DNA of 64,000 bases, taken from Streptomyces sp. WM6378 (GTDB lineage: Bacteria; Actinomycetota; Actinomycetes; Streptomycetales; Streptomycetaceae). The first letter of the stretch is position 1. Each line of letters starts with the position of its first letter. The DNA is taken from assembly GCF_001279695.1 (NCBI RefSeq), contig NZ_LGDD01000294.1:7893-71892 (forward strand). The letters are read 5' to 3'. The notes beneath the pieces were generated by a model that saw only the letters and a program-made list of their open reading frames with translations, made no database searches and had not been told where the DNA came from. The position numbers and the translations under genes were made by a program. Positions 20,868 through 28,731 of this stretch are shown piece after piece.

Positions 20868-22033
20868 CGGCGGCCCTTCGGCAGGCCGAGCAGACGCTCG
20901 GCGATGATGTCGCGCTGGATCTCGTTCGTCCCGGCGTAGATCGGACCGGCCAGCGAGAAGACGTGGTTCTCGGCCCAACTGCCGCATGCGGGAGCCTCGT
21001 TGGCTTCGTCGGACAGTTCGCCGTACGGGCCGAGCAGGTCGAGTGCGGTCTCGTGCAGGGCGATGTCGTACTCCGACCAGAACACCTTGTTGAGGCTCGA
21101 CTCGGCGCCGATGGCCTCGCCCGCGGCGAAGCGGGCGGCGCCCGCGCAGGTGAACAGCTGATAGGCGCGCGCTCCGATCACCGCGTCCGCGACCCGGTCG
21201 CGCAGCGCGGTGTCCGCCGGGTCTCCCTGCGCGTGCCAGAGCTCGACGAGCCGCGCGGCCGAGGCGAGGAAGCGGCCGGGGGAGCGCAGCATCAGGCCGC
21301 GCTCGTTGCCGGTCGTGGACATGGCGATCCGCCAGCCCGCGCCCACCTCGCCGATGACGTCCTCGTCGGGCACGAAGACGCCGTCGAGGAACAGCTCGGC
21401 GAAGGCCGGCTTGCCGTCGATGCGCCCGATGGGCCGGACCGTCACACCGGGCGCCCGCAGGTCGAACATCAGGTAGGTGAGGCCCTGGTGGGGCTTGGTC
21501 GCGTCCGGATCCGTACGGAAGATGCCGAAGGCGCGGTCGGCGAACGCGGCCCGCGACGACCAGGTCTTCTGCCCCGAGAGCAGCCAACCGCCTTGCGTGC
21601 GCACGGCTTTGGACCGCAGCGAGGCGAGGTCGGAGCCGGCCTCCGGCTCGGACCAGGCCTGCGCCCAGATCGTGGCGCCGCTCGCCATGTCCGGCAGGAT
21701 CCGCGCGCGCTGCTCGGGCGTCGCGTGGTCGAACAGGGTGGGCGCGAGGAGGTTGATGCCGTTCTGGGAGACACGCCCCGGGCCGCCCGCCGCGAAGTAC
21801 TCCTCCTCGAAGACCAGCCACTTGAAGATGTCGACGCCCCGGCCCCCGTACTCCTCGGGCCACGACACCACCGACCAGCGGTCCGCGGAAAGGCGCGCCT
21901 CCCACTCCCGGTGCGCGGCGAAACCCGCCTCGGTCTCCAGCGAGGGGAGCGGCGTGGCAGGGACGTGCGCCGCGAGCCAGTCGCGCGCCTCGGCCCGGAA
22001 GGCCTCCTGATCGGGCGTGGGGTCCAGGTCCAT
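20864..22033 (-). CDS. Acyl-CoA dehydrogenase, large subunit (FadE30/31-like)
   Basis: The 389-residue protein starts at ATG 22033 (MDLDPTPDQEAFRAEARDWL). All ACAD domains are present: N-terminal helices, the middle beta domain with WAQAWSEPEAGSDLASLRSKAV and GQKTWSSRAAFADRAFGIFRTD, and the C-terminal helices ending AGPIYAGTNEIQRDIIAERLL. In medium-chain ACADs a Glu catalytic base precedes GTxxIQ; here that position is Ala, so the base must lie elsewhere or in the partner subunit. The gene is divergent from the IpdF-like SDR and begins 25 bases from a KstR2-type site, so both directions are probably repressed from it. Confidence 0.9.
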   Translation of the reverse strand: MDLDPTPDQEAFRAEARDWLAAHVPATPLPSLETEAGFAAHREWEARLSADRWSVVSWPEEYGGRGVDIFKWLVFEEEYFAAGGPGRVSQNGINLLAPTLFDHATPEQRARILPDMASGATIWAQAWSEPEAGSDLASLRSKAVRTQGGWLLSGQKTWSSRAAFADRAFGIFRTDPDATKPHQGLTYLMFDLRAPGVTVRPIGRIDGKPAFAELFLDGVFVPDEDVIGEVGAGWRIAMSTTGNERGLMLRSPGRFLASAARLVELWHAQGDPADTALRDRVADAVIGARAYQLFTCAGAARFAAGEAIGAESSLNKVFWSEYDIALHETALDLLGPYGELSDEANEAPACGSWAENHVFSLAGPIYAGTNEIQRDIIAERLLGLPKGRR

Positions 22034-22057
22034 GGGTACGGCACACCATCCTTCCCT

Positions 22058-22071
22058 AACAAGTGTTTGGT
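22058..22071. promoter_or_regulatory. KstR2-type operator between ACAD and IpdF-like genes
   Basis: AACAAGTGTTTGGT fits the published mycobacterial KstR2 motif AnCAAGnnCTTGnT with one mismatch. It overlaps a candidate -10 (TAGGTT, 22071-22076) for the rightward gene. A nearly identical site lies at 33174-33187. The kstR2-like regulator gene is 830 bases downstream. Confidence 0.8.
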
Positions 22072-22087
22072 AGGTTAACGTGGCGCC

Positions 22088-22876
22088 GTGACGGACAACA
22101 AGGCTCAGTACGTGCCGGGCCACGGCCTCCTCGACGGCCGCACCGCCGTCGTCACGGCGGCGGCAGGCGCCGGGATCGGCGGCGCCACCGCCCGCAGGCT
22201 CCTCGAAGAGGGCGCCCGCATCGTCATCGGCGACGCCCACGCCCGCCGCCTGGGGGAGACCGAGCGGGCGCTCGCCACCGAGTTCGGTGCACACAACGTT
22301 GCCTCCCTCCCCTGTGACGTGACCGACGAACAACAGGTGGCGGCTCTCTTCGCGCTCGCCGCGCGCGAACACGGCGGACTCGACATCGTCGTCAACAACG
22401 CGGGCCTCGGCGGCACTTGCTCCCTCGTCGACATGAGCGACGAAGCCTGGTCCAAGGTCCTCGACGTCACCCTGAACGGCACCTTCCGCTGTACGAGGGC
22501 GGCGCTGCGCGCCTTCGAGGAGTCCGGCCGGGGTGGCGTCATCGTCAACAACGCGTCCGTCGTCGGCTGGCGTGCCCAGGCGGGCCAGGCCCACTACGCC
22601 GCGGCCAAGGCGGGCGTCATGGCGCTCACCCGGTGCGCGGCGGTCGAGGCCGCCGCGTTCGGCGTGCGGGTCAACGCGGTCGCGCCCAGCCTCGCCATGC
22701 ACCCGCACCTGGTGAAGGTCACCTCCGCCGAACTCCTCGAAGAGCTCACCGCCCGCGAGGCGTTCGGCCGGTACGCGGAGCCCTGGGAGGTCGCCAACGT
22801 CATCGTGTTCCTGGCCAGCGGCTACTCCTCGTACCTGACCGGCGAGGTCGTCTCCGTCAGCAGCCAGCGCGCCTAG
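22088..22876 (+). CDS. ipdF: SDR dehydrogenase, IpdF-like
   Basis: The 262-residue protein starts at GTG 22088 without a clear Shine-Dalgarno site. A distinctive Rossmann motif, VVTAAAGAGIGGATARRLLEEGARIVIGD, and HARRLGETERAL closely follow the pattern of the mycobacterial KstR2-regulon SDR Rv3559c (IpdF). The NNAG motif, SVVGW and YAAAKAGVMALTR active-site residues are intact. IpdF oxidises the 5-hydroxy group of the side-chain-shortened HIP-CoA intermediate during steroid C/D-ring breakdown. The gene is followed 21 bases later by the TetR regulator, and the KstR2-type operator is directly upstream. Confidence 0.85.
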   Translation: MTDNKAQYVPGHGLLDGRTAVVTAAAGAGIGGATARRLLEEGARIVIGDAHARRLGETERALATEFGAHNVASLPCDVTDEQQVAALFALAAREHGGLDIVVNNAGLGGTCSLVDMSDEAWSKVLDVTLNGTFRCTRAALRAFEESGRGGVIVNNASVVGWRAQAGQAHYAAAKAGVMALTRCAAVEAAAFGVRVNAVAPSLAMHPHLVKVTSAELLEELTAREAFGRYAEPWEVANVIVFLASGYSSYLTGEVVSVSSQRA

Positions 22877-22897
22877 CGGGAGCAGCACAATGGGCGG

Positions 22898-23512
22898 GTG
22901 CCAACGAACAAGAAGAAGACGCAGGTGACCGCCTCGCCCGAGCGGCGGCGCGAACTCCTGGCCACCGCGGCCGAGGTGTTCGCCGCCCACGGGTACAACG
23001 CCACCACCGTCCGGAAGATCGCCGACGAGGCGGGCCTGCTCGCGGGGAGCCTCTACTACCACTTCGACTCCAAGGAGTCGATGCTCGACGAAATCCTCTC
23101 GACCTTCCTCAACGAGCTCTGGGAGGGGTACGACGCCGTGCTCGCCGCCGGACTCGGCCCGCGGGAGACCATCGAGGCCCTCGTCACCGAGTCCTTCCGC
23201 GAGATCGACCGGCACCGCGCCGCCGTCGCGATCTACCAGAAGGAGTCCAAGCACCTGGCCGCGCTGCCCCGCTTCCACTACCTGACCGACTCGCAGCAGA
23301 AGTTCGAGAAGGCATGGCTGGGAACCCTTGAGCGCGGGGTCGCCTCGCACGCCTTCCGCGCCGACCTGGACATCCGCCTCACCTACCGCTTCGTGCGCGA
23401 CACGGTGTGGGTGGCCGCGTCCTGGTACCGCCCCGGCGGCCGGCACAGCCCGGAGGAGATCGCCCGCCAGTACCTCTCGATGGTCCTGGACGGAATCGCC
23501 GTACGTACGTAA
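22898..23512 (+). CDS. kstR2: TetR-family repressor, KstR2-like
   Basis: The 204-residue protein starts at GTG 22898 (VPTNKKKTQVTASPERRRELL). The TetR DNA-binding domain is clear: LATAAEVFAAHGYNATTVRKIADEAGLLAGSLYYHFDSKESML. The ligand domain has ALVTESFREIDRHRAAVAIYQKESKHL and RFVRDTVWVAASWYRPGG. Length and sequence resemble KstR2 (Rv3557c), the HIP-CoA-responsive repressor of cholesterol C/D-ring genes. The identification rests on four points: similarity, position between ipdF-like and fadA6-like genes as in mycobacteria, flanking regulon content, and two matching operators (22058-22071, 33174-33187). It is probably autoregulated with ipdF. Confidence 0.85.
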   Translation: MPTNKKKTQVTASPERRRELLATAAEVFAAHGYNATTVRKIADEAGLLAGSLYYHFDSKESMLDEILSTFLNELWEGYDAVLAAGLGPRETIEALVTESFREIDRHRAAVAIYQKESKHLAALPRFHYLTDSQQKFEKAWLGTLERGVASHAFRADLDIRLTYRFVRDTVWVAASWYRPGGRHSPEEIARQYLSMVLDGIAVRT

Positions 23513-23538
23513 CTCGCTTACCTGATTGGGGAGTTGGC

Positions 23539-24696
23539 ATGTCCGAGGCCTACATCGTCGAAGCGGTGCGCACCCCGGTGGGCCGGCGCGGGGGAGGGCT
23601 CTCGGGGGTCCACCCCGCGGACCTCGGCGCCCACGTCCTCAGGGCGCTCGTCGAGCGCGTCGGCGTCGACCCGGCCGCCGTCGAGGACGTCGTCTTCGGC
23701 TGCCTGGACACCGTGGGCCCGCAGGCCGGCGACATCGCCCGTACGTCCTGGCTGGCGGCGGGCCTGCCCGAAGAGGTCCCCGGCGTCACCATCGACCGCC
23801 AGTGCGGCTCGTCGCAGCAGGCGATCCACTTCGCGGCGCAGGGCGTGCTCTCGGGCACCCAGGACCTGGTGGTCGCGGGCGGCACCCAGAACATGTCGAT
23901 GATCCCGATCGCCTTCGCCTCCCGTCAGGCCGCCGAACCGCTCGGCCTGACCGACGGCCCCTACCTCGGCAGCGAGGGCTGGCGCGCCCGCTACGGGGAG
24001 GCGCCGGTGAACCAGTTCCACGGCGCGCAGCTGATCGCCGAGAAATGGGGGATCTCGCGCCTCGACATGGAGGAGTTCGCGCTGCGCTCGCACCAGCGGG
24101 CGGTCCGCGCCGTCGACGAGGGCCGCTTCGAGCGGGAGACCGTCGCGTACGGAGCCGTCACCACGGACGAGGGGCCGCGCCGGGACACCACCCTGGAGAA
24201 GATGGCACGCCTCAAGCCCGTCATGGACGGCGGCACGATCACCGCGGCCTGCTCGTCCCAGGTCTCCGACGGCGCGGCCGCCCTCCTCATGGCCTCCGAG
24301 CGCGCCGTCGCCGAGCACGCACTGACCCCGCGCGCCCGCATCCACCACCTCTCGGTACGCGGCGAAGACCCCATCCGCATGCTGTCCGCCCCGATCCCGG
24401 CCACCGCGTACGCCCTGAAGAAGACGGGCATGAGGATCGACGACTTCGACCTGGTCGAGATCAACGAGGCGTTCGCGCCGGTGGTGCTCGCCTGGCTGAA
24501 GGAGACCGGCGCAGACCCGGCCCGGGTCAACGTCAACGGCGGCGCGATCGCGCTCGGCCACCCGCTCGGCGCGAGCGGCGTCAAGCTGATGACGACGCTG
24601 CTGCACGAGCTGGAGCGAACCGGCGGCCGCTACGGCCTCCAGACGATGTGCGAGGGCGGCGGCCAGGCCAACGTGACGATCATCGAGCGGCTGTAG
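23539..24696 (+). CDS. fadA6: Thiolase, FadA6-like
   Basis: The 385-residue thiolase starts at ATG 23539 ([23 protein letters not shown]). The nucleophilic Cys is at about 89 in [11 protein letters not shown], the catalytic His at about 341 in [14 protein letters not shown], and the second Cys at about 371 in [27 protein letters not shown] is the conserved helix before the loop. FadA6 in mycobacteria cleaves a beta-keto CoA late in C/D-ring catabolism, and gene order (SDR, regulator, thiolase) supports that role here. By sequence alone it could be any degradative acetyl-CoA acyltransferase. It is the last regulon gene of the left block. Confidence 0.9.
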   Translation: MSEAYIVEAVRTPVGRRGGGLSGVHPADLGAHVLRALVERVGVDPAAVEDVVFGCLDTVGPQAGDIARTSWLAAGLPEEVPGVTIDRQCGSSQQAIHFAAQGVLSGTQDLVVAGGTQNMSMIPIAFASRQAAEPLGLTDGPYLGSEGWRARYGEAPVNQFHGAQLIAEKWGISRLDMEEFALRSHQRAVRAVDEGRFERETVAYGAVTTDEGPRRDTTLEKMARLKPVMDGGTITAACSSQVSDGAAALLMASERAVAEHALTPRARIHHLSVRGEDPIRMLSAPIPATAYALKKTGMRIDDFDLVEINEAFAPVVLAWLKETGADPARVNVNGGAIALGHPLGASGVKLMTTLLHELERTGGRYGLQTMCEGGGQANVTIIERL

Positions 24697-24968
24697 GCGC
24701 GGGGGACGCCCGCGACGCTGGGGGACGCCGGCCGACTGCGTCCCCCAGCGACGAGTACGTGACGAGCCACACGGACGTGCCGCACGGCGGCGTGCTATCG
24801 TGGTGGCTGTTGCAGTTTTGGTACCCATATACTTTATGTGCGCCTGACGGGAATGATCCTCAGGCGCATTATTTGTTTCCGGGGTTTCTCCGGATGGGCT
24901 CAATGCGGCGACGAGGAATCCGTAAATCCGCGGATTTCCGGAACTGCCCCTGTCTTAGGAGAAATGAC
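24697..24968 (+). promoter_or_regulatory. Promoter and structured 5' leader of the cold-shock gene
   Basis: TATACT at 24828-24833 is a good -10. A leader of about 130 bases would follow. It contains a hairpin, GCGCCTGA (24840-24847) pairing with TCAGGCGC (24860-24867), then a T-rich stretch. The lower part (24900-24960) is AT-richer than its surroundings. Long structured leaders are typical of cold-shock mRNAs. The hairpin could also act as a premature terminator or stabiliser. Confidence 0.55.
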
Positions 24969-25172
24969 ATGGCTACTGGCACCGTGAAGTGGTTCAACTC
25001 GGAAAAGGGCTTCGGCTTCATCGAGCAGGACGGCGGCGGCCCCGACGTCTTCGCCCACTACTCCAACATCGCCTCCTCCGGCTTCCGTGAGCTCCTTGAG
25101 GGCCAGAAGGTCTCCTTCGAGGTCACCCAGGGCCAGAAGGGCCTGCAGGCGGAGAACATTCTCCCCGCCTAA
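24969..25172 (+). CDS. CspA-family cold-shock protein
   Basis: A 67-residue single-domain cold-shock protein starts at ATG 24969 behind AGGAG (24957-24961). It contains both RNA-binding motifs: [14 protein letters not shown] (RNP1, KGFGFI) and DVFAHYSNI (RNP2, DVFAHY). Such proteins bind single-stranded RNA or DNA and act as RNA chaperones. Only 122 bases and two hairpins separate it from the DEAD-box helicase gene, a pairing often seen in Streptomyces and consistent with joint action on structured RNA. Confidence 0.97.
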   Translation: MATGTVKWFNSEKGFGFIEQDGGGPDVFAHYSNIASSGFRELLEGQKVSFEVTQGQKGLQAENILPA

Positions 25173-25227
25173 TCGCCGACGAGGCGTATTTTGCAGCCGC
25201 GGATTTAGCGGCTCGCGAATTTCGCAG

Positions 25228-25259
25228 CCGGGGCCCGCACCCTCAGGTGCGGGTCCCGG
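25228..25259 (+). terminator. Terminator/attenuator between csp and helicase genes
   Basis: CCGGGGCCCGCACC (25228-25241) and GGTGCGGGTCCCGG (25246-25259) form a 14-bp stem with one G-T pair and a CTCA tetraloop. A weaker hairpin, AGCCGC...GCGGCT, lies at 25195-25213. The strong stem ends 35 bases before the helicase start, so the helicase may be expressed by partial read-through. Confidence 0.75.
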
Positions 25260-25294
25260 CTTGTGCTGTCTTGTCCCAGGAAGGCAAATTCCGT

Positions 25295-26956
25295 ATGACG
25301 CGCATGACCAGCAAGCGCTCCGGTGCCGGTTCCGGTGCCGGTACCGGCTCCCGTTCCGGTTCCGGTTCCGGTTCCGGTGCCCGCAGGGGTTCCGGCCGGC
25401 CCGCCGCCAAGTCCACGAAGCCCGCCAAGGGCCGGACCATGGCGCCGCAGGGCGAATTCAAACTGCCCGAGACCCTCACCCCCGCGCTGCCCGCCGTCGA
25501 GGCCTTCGCCGACCTGGACATGCCCGCGGCGCTCCTCAAGACGCTCGACGCGCAGGGCGTGACCGAGCCGTTCCCCATCCAGGGCGCCACCCTGCCGAAC
25601 TCGCTCGCGGGCCGCGACATACTCGGCCGCGGCCGCACCGGCTCCGGCAAGACCCTCGCCTTCGGCCTCGCCCTGCTCGCCCGCACCGCGGGCCGGCGCG
25701 CCGAGCCCGGGGCGCCGCTCGCCATGGTCCTCGTACCGACGCGCGAGCTCGCCCAGCAGGTCACCGACGCGCTCACGCCCTACGCGACGGCCGTCAACCT
25801 GCGCCTCACCACGGTCGTGGGCGGCCTCTCCATCACCAAGCAGTCCAATGCACTGCGCCGTGGCGCCGAGGTCATGGTCGCCACCCCGGGCCGGCTCAAG
25901 GACCTCATAGAGCGGGGTGACTGCTCACTGGAGAACGTGGGCATCACCGTCCTCGACGAGGCCGACCAGATGGCCGACATGGGCTTCATGCCGCAGGTCA
26001 CCGCGCTGCTCAAGCAGGTCGAGCCGGACGGCCAGCGGATGCTGTTCTCGGCGACCCTGGACGCCAACATCGACCGCCTGGTCCGGATGTTCCTCACCGA
26101 CCCGGTGGTGCACTCCGTCGACCCGTCGGCCGGCGCGGTCACCACGATGGAACACCACGTCCTGTACGTGATGGACGAGACCGACAAGAAGGCCGTCACC
26201 ACGCGCATCGCGGCCCGCGACGGGCGCGTGATCATGTTCCTGGACACCAAGCGGTCCGTGGACCGGCTGGTCAAGCGGCTGCTCTCCAGCGGTGTCCGCG
26301 CGGCGGGCCTGCACGGCGGACGCTCGCAGCCGCAGCGCAACCGCACGCTGGACCAGTTCAAGAACGGCCAGGTCACGGCGCTGGTCGCGACGAACGTCGC
26401 CGCGCGAGGCATCCACGTCGACGACCTGGACCTGGTCGTGAACGTCGACCCCCCGACGGACCACAAGGACTACCTCCACCGCGGTGGGCGTACCGCCCGG
26501 GCCGGCGAGTCGGGCAGCGTCGTCACGCTCGTGCTGCCCGAGGAGAAGCGCGAGATGACCAAGCTCATGTCCTTCGCGGGCATCCGTCCTCGGACGGCGG
26601 AGATCAAGTCGAGCTCCGAGGAGCTTGTACGGGTCACGGGGGCGCGGGAGCCGTCCGGCGTGCCGGTGGTCATAGAGGTGCCGGCTCAGCCGGAGCCGAA
26701 GCGGGCTGCGTCCGGGCGCAGTCGGGGTCGCCGCGGCGGGCAGGGTTCCCGCGGGGGCGCGGGCCAGCCCGCCGCGTCCCGCTCGCAGGGTTCTGGCTCC
26801 GCCAGGCAGGCTGCGGGTCAGCCTTCCGGGGCTCGCTCGCAGGGTTCCGCTGCTGGCAGGCAGGGTGCTGCGCCCCGTTCGCAGGGTTCTGCCTCTGCTC
26901 GGCAGGGTGCGGCTTCCCGTGCGCAGGGTGGGCGCGGGCGCCGGTCCGGGGCCTGA
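25295..26956 (+). CDS. DEAD-box RNA helicase
   Basis: The 553-residue protein starts at ATG 25295 (MTRMTSKRSGAG) with AGGAAGG at 25278-25284. All DEAD-box motifs are seen: Q-motif PFPIQGATLP, Walker A GRTGSGKT, PTRELAQQ, TPGRL, DEAD in VLDEADQMAD, SAT in LFSATLD, then ATNVAARGIHVDD and HRGGRTARAG in the second RecA domain. Both ends are low-complexity. Residues 8-35 are Gly/Ser/Arg repeats encoded by a GGTTCC-rich microsatellite (25316-25380). About 80 residues at the C-terminus repeat SQGS/RQGA and GRGRR units and probably bind RNA non-specifically. It likely works with the adjacent cold-shock protein in unwinding structured RNA and ribosome assembly. Confidence 0.97.
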   Translation: MTRMTSKRSGAGSGAGTGSRSGSGSGSGARRGSGRPAAKSTKPAKGRTMAPQGEFKLPETLTPALPAVEAFADLDMPAALLKTLDAQGVTEPFPIQGATLPNSLAGRDILGRGRTGSGKTLAFGLALLARTAGRRAEPGAPLAMVLVPTRELAQQVTDALTPYATAVNLRLTTVVGGLSITKQSNALRRGAEVMVATPGRLKDLIERGDCSLENVGITVLDEADQMADMGFMPQVTALLKQVEPDGQRMLFSATLDANIDRLVRMFLTDPVVHSVDPSAGAVTTMEHHVLYVMDETDKKAVTTRIAARDGRVIMFLDTKRSVDRLVKRLLSSGVRAAGLHGGRSQPQRNRTLDQFKNGQVTALVATNVAARGIHVDDLDLVVNVDPPTDHKDYLHRGGRTARAGESGSVVTLVLPEEKREMTKLMSFAGIRPRTAEIKSSSEELVRVTGAREPSGVPVVIEVPAQPEPKRAASGRSRGRRGGQGSRGGAGQPAASRSQGSGSARQAAGQPSGARSQGSAAGRQGAAPRSQGSASARQGAASRAQGGRGRRSGA

Positions 26957-27030
26957 TTTCTTCCCCACCCCGCTGTGACACTCCGCGGCGTGGCCTCCGG
27001 GGGTGGCGCTGCGGCCCGGCGGGGTGCGCT

Positions 27031-27233
27031 GGGGCTCCGCCCCAGACCCCGGGAGGCCCCACCCCGCCCCTTCTCGAAACCCGCCGGGGGTTGGAAAGGG
27101 AGCCGAGCCTCCTGGGGCTCCGCCCCAGACCCCCTGCGGGGACTCCGTCCCCTGCACCCCTGCTCCAGGGGCTCCGCCCCCGGACCCCGTTCGCGCCTGA
27201 AGGGCACTCGTCCTCAATCGCCGGACGGGCTGA
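27031..27233. repeat. Dispersed composite repeat (copy a)
   Basis: GGGGCTCCGCCCCAGACCCC occurs at 27031-27050 and again at 27114-27133, with a variant near 27167. The last is followed by TCGCGCCTGAAGGGCACTCG and GCCGGACGGGCTGAA. The same ordered segments occur at 42285-42485 and 56188-56425, so this is a family of intergenic repeats, here partly duplicated and degenerate. Confidence 0.75.
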
Positions 27234-27481
27234 AGTGGGCTGACGTCCGAGTTCGCCAGACGGCTGGGAGTGGGTTGACGCCCGATTCCGTCGCCCGACC
27301 GGGAGCGCCCGCATGGCTCCCTTGCCAAGGCCAACCCCGCCAAGGCCAACCCTGTTGGGGGCGCGGGGAACTGCGCGACCAGCCACGTACGGTCCGCGGT
27401 CGAAGGCGGTTTGGGGCGCGCGGCTATGACGGCGTGCGGCTCCGCCGAGCGGGCGCGACCATCGGTACTGGGTGCCCTACA

Positions 27482-27682
27482 GGGGCGCGGGGAACGGCGC
27501 GAGCAACCAGGCACGGTCCGCAGTCGAAAGCGCTGTTAGGGGCACGAGGAACGGCGCGGCCAGCCATGTCGGTCCCGCGGTCGAAAGCGCTGTTGGGTGC
27601 GCGGGGAACTGCGCGAGCAACCACGTACGGTCCGCGGTCGAAGGCGGGTTCAGGGGGCGCGGGGAACTGGGCGATCAAGGCG
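27482..27682. repeat. Tandem array of a 57-bp unit
   Basis: About three and a half units begin GGGGCGCGGGGAAC and carry a central ACGGTCCGCGGTCGAAAG-like segment. The GGAAC anchor recurs at 27491, 27548, 27605 and 27663 (57, 57 and 58 bp). A detached related unit begins near 27358. Units differ by several substitutions, so the array is old. Single related units occur near 42461 and 56391. Confidence 0.8.
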
Positions 27683-27780
27683 CCCTCACCCCGCAGGCGG
27701 ACCCCGCACCCAACCCCTCCCGCGAAGCGGAGCCGCGGGGTCTGGGGCTCGGCCCCGGGAGGCGTCGGGGCGCCGAACCC

Positions 27781-28137
27781 TCAACCCGCCGCCCGCAGAG
27801 GGCACCCCGTGCCAGCCCGTGCCTCAAGCTCGGCGCGCAGGGCCGCGAGTTCGCTGATGCGGGCGTCGATGACCCTGATCTTCTCCTCGAACAGCGCGGA
27901 CAGCGCCTCCGCACTGTCCGGCGCGTCCCGCAACTCCTCGCCGGTCCGGGCGATCTCGGCCAGCGAGAACCCCAGGGCCTGGGCGGTGCGCACGTACTGG
28001 AGCCACGGCACCGTCTCCGGCGGGAAGTCGCGGTAGCCGTTCGGCAGCCGTCGGCCCGTGACGAGGCCGACCTTCTCGTAGAAGCGGATGGCGTCCCTGC
28101 TCAGACCCGCCTGCGCGGCCAGCTCCCCGATGCGCAC
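27781..28137 (-). CDS. MerR-family transcriptional regulator
   Basis: The 118-residue protein starts at GTG 28137 and opens with the MerR winged-helix domain MRIGELAAQAGLSRDAIRFYEKVGLV, then GYRDFPPETVPWLQYVRTAQALGFSLAEI. A dimerisation coiled coil follows (about residues 75-108, EEKIRVIDARISELAALRAEL). Only one Cys (GTGCPL) is near the C-terminus, so it is not an obvious mercury or copper sensor; it resembles small MerR proteins that sense organic or redox signals. It is divergent from a membrane protein gene, and a MerR-type promoter lies between them (28194-28224), which it probably activates. Confidence 0.92.
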   Translation of the reverse strand: MRIGELAAQAGLSRDAIRFYEKVGLVTGRRLPNGYRDFPPETVPWLQYVRTAQALGFSLAEIARTGEELRDAPDSAEALSALFEEKIRVIDARISELAALRAELEARAGTGCPLRAAG

Positions 28138-28193
28138 GGCTCTCCTCCGGATTGCGAACTGCGAAGCGCCAACGGCCTACTTCCACCGCGGAC

Positions 28194-28224
28194 TTGACCT
28201 TGGACAGTACTCCACTGTTTAGCG
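28194..28224 (+). promoter_or_regulatory. MerR-type promoter with operator in an extended spacer
   Basis: TTGACC (-35, 28194-28199) and TTAGCG (-10, 28219-28224) are 19 bp apart, the over-long spacing typical of MerR-activated promoters. The spacer contains ACAGT-n5-ACTGT (28204-28218), an inverted repeat centred at 28211. Confidence 0.7.
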
Positions 28225-28265
28225 TCGAGGCGTTCATGCAGGAGAACGCCAGCAGGAGACCCGCC

Positions 28266-28730
28266 GTGATCCGTTCCACGACCCGTTCCATGGCCCGTTC
28301 CGTGACGCCTTTCCGTCCCGGCTATCTGCGCGCCGTACGCGCCAGCGCCTGGTACGACCTCGTCGTCACCGCCGGATTCGCCACCCCCTGGACCTACACG
28401 GTGGTGCACGACGCGCTGTCGAAGCTCGGGGGCGGGCTCGGGCTCGGCACCCTGCCCGCCCTCGCTCCGATGGAGATGCTCTACGCGAACCTCATGGGGT
28501 CGGTGGTCGTCGTCTGGGCGCTGCTGCGGATCGTCAAGCCGTTGGCCGTGCACGGGCTGTTCGACGGGGTCGCGCGTACGCTCTTCGCCTCGTGGCAGGC
28601 GTACGCGCTCGCTCACGGCGCCCCGCGCTGGCTGTGGCTGTTCTTCGTGGTCGAGGTCTCGTTCGGTGTCGTCGAGCTCGCACCCTGGGGGCGGGCCCGG
28701 CGCGTCGGCCTCGTGCGCGCCTCCGCCTGA
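28266..28730 (+). CDS. Small integral membrane protein, putative MerR target
   Basis: The 154-residue protein starts at GTG 28266 with AGGAG at 28254-28258; upstream in-frame ATG codons lack a ribosome site. It has about four hydrophobic segments: YDLVVTAGFATPWTYTVVHD (about 25-45), MEMLYANLMGSVVVVWALLRIV (about 70-95), a weaker one near 105-120, and WLWLFFVVEVSFGVVELAPW (about 122-142). I do not recognise the family. Its promoter shows MerR-type geometry and the MerR gene is divergent, so it is probably induced by the signal that regulator senses. Its stop abuts the stop of the convergent phosphatase gene. Confidence 0.75.
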   Translation: MIRSTTRSMARSVTPFRPGYLRAVRASAWYDLVVTAGFATPWTYTVVHDALSKLGGGLGLGTLPALAPMEMLYANLMGSVVVVWALLRIVKPLAVHGLFDGVARTLFASWQAYALAHGAPRWLWLFFVVEVSFGVVELAPWGRARRVGLVRASA

Positions 28731-28731
28731 A

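Larger units (their letters stand above)
26957..27780. other. Repeat-rich intergenic region
   Basis: This 824-bp stretch lies between the convergent helicase and MerR genes. Open frames through it have no family character. It contains three copies of GGGGCTCCGCCCC-type segments, a composite dispersed repeat and a tandem array of a 57-bp unit, listed separately. I see no gene in it. Confidence 0.7.

Noticed and set aside
27482..27682. Tandem repeats considered as a CRISPR array
   Set aside because: Units are contiguous 57-mers with no unique spacers, and there are no cas genes.
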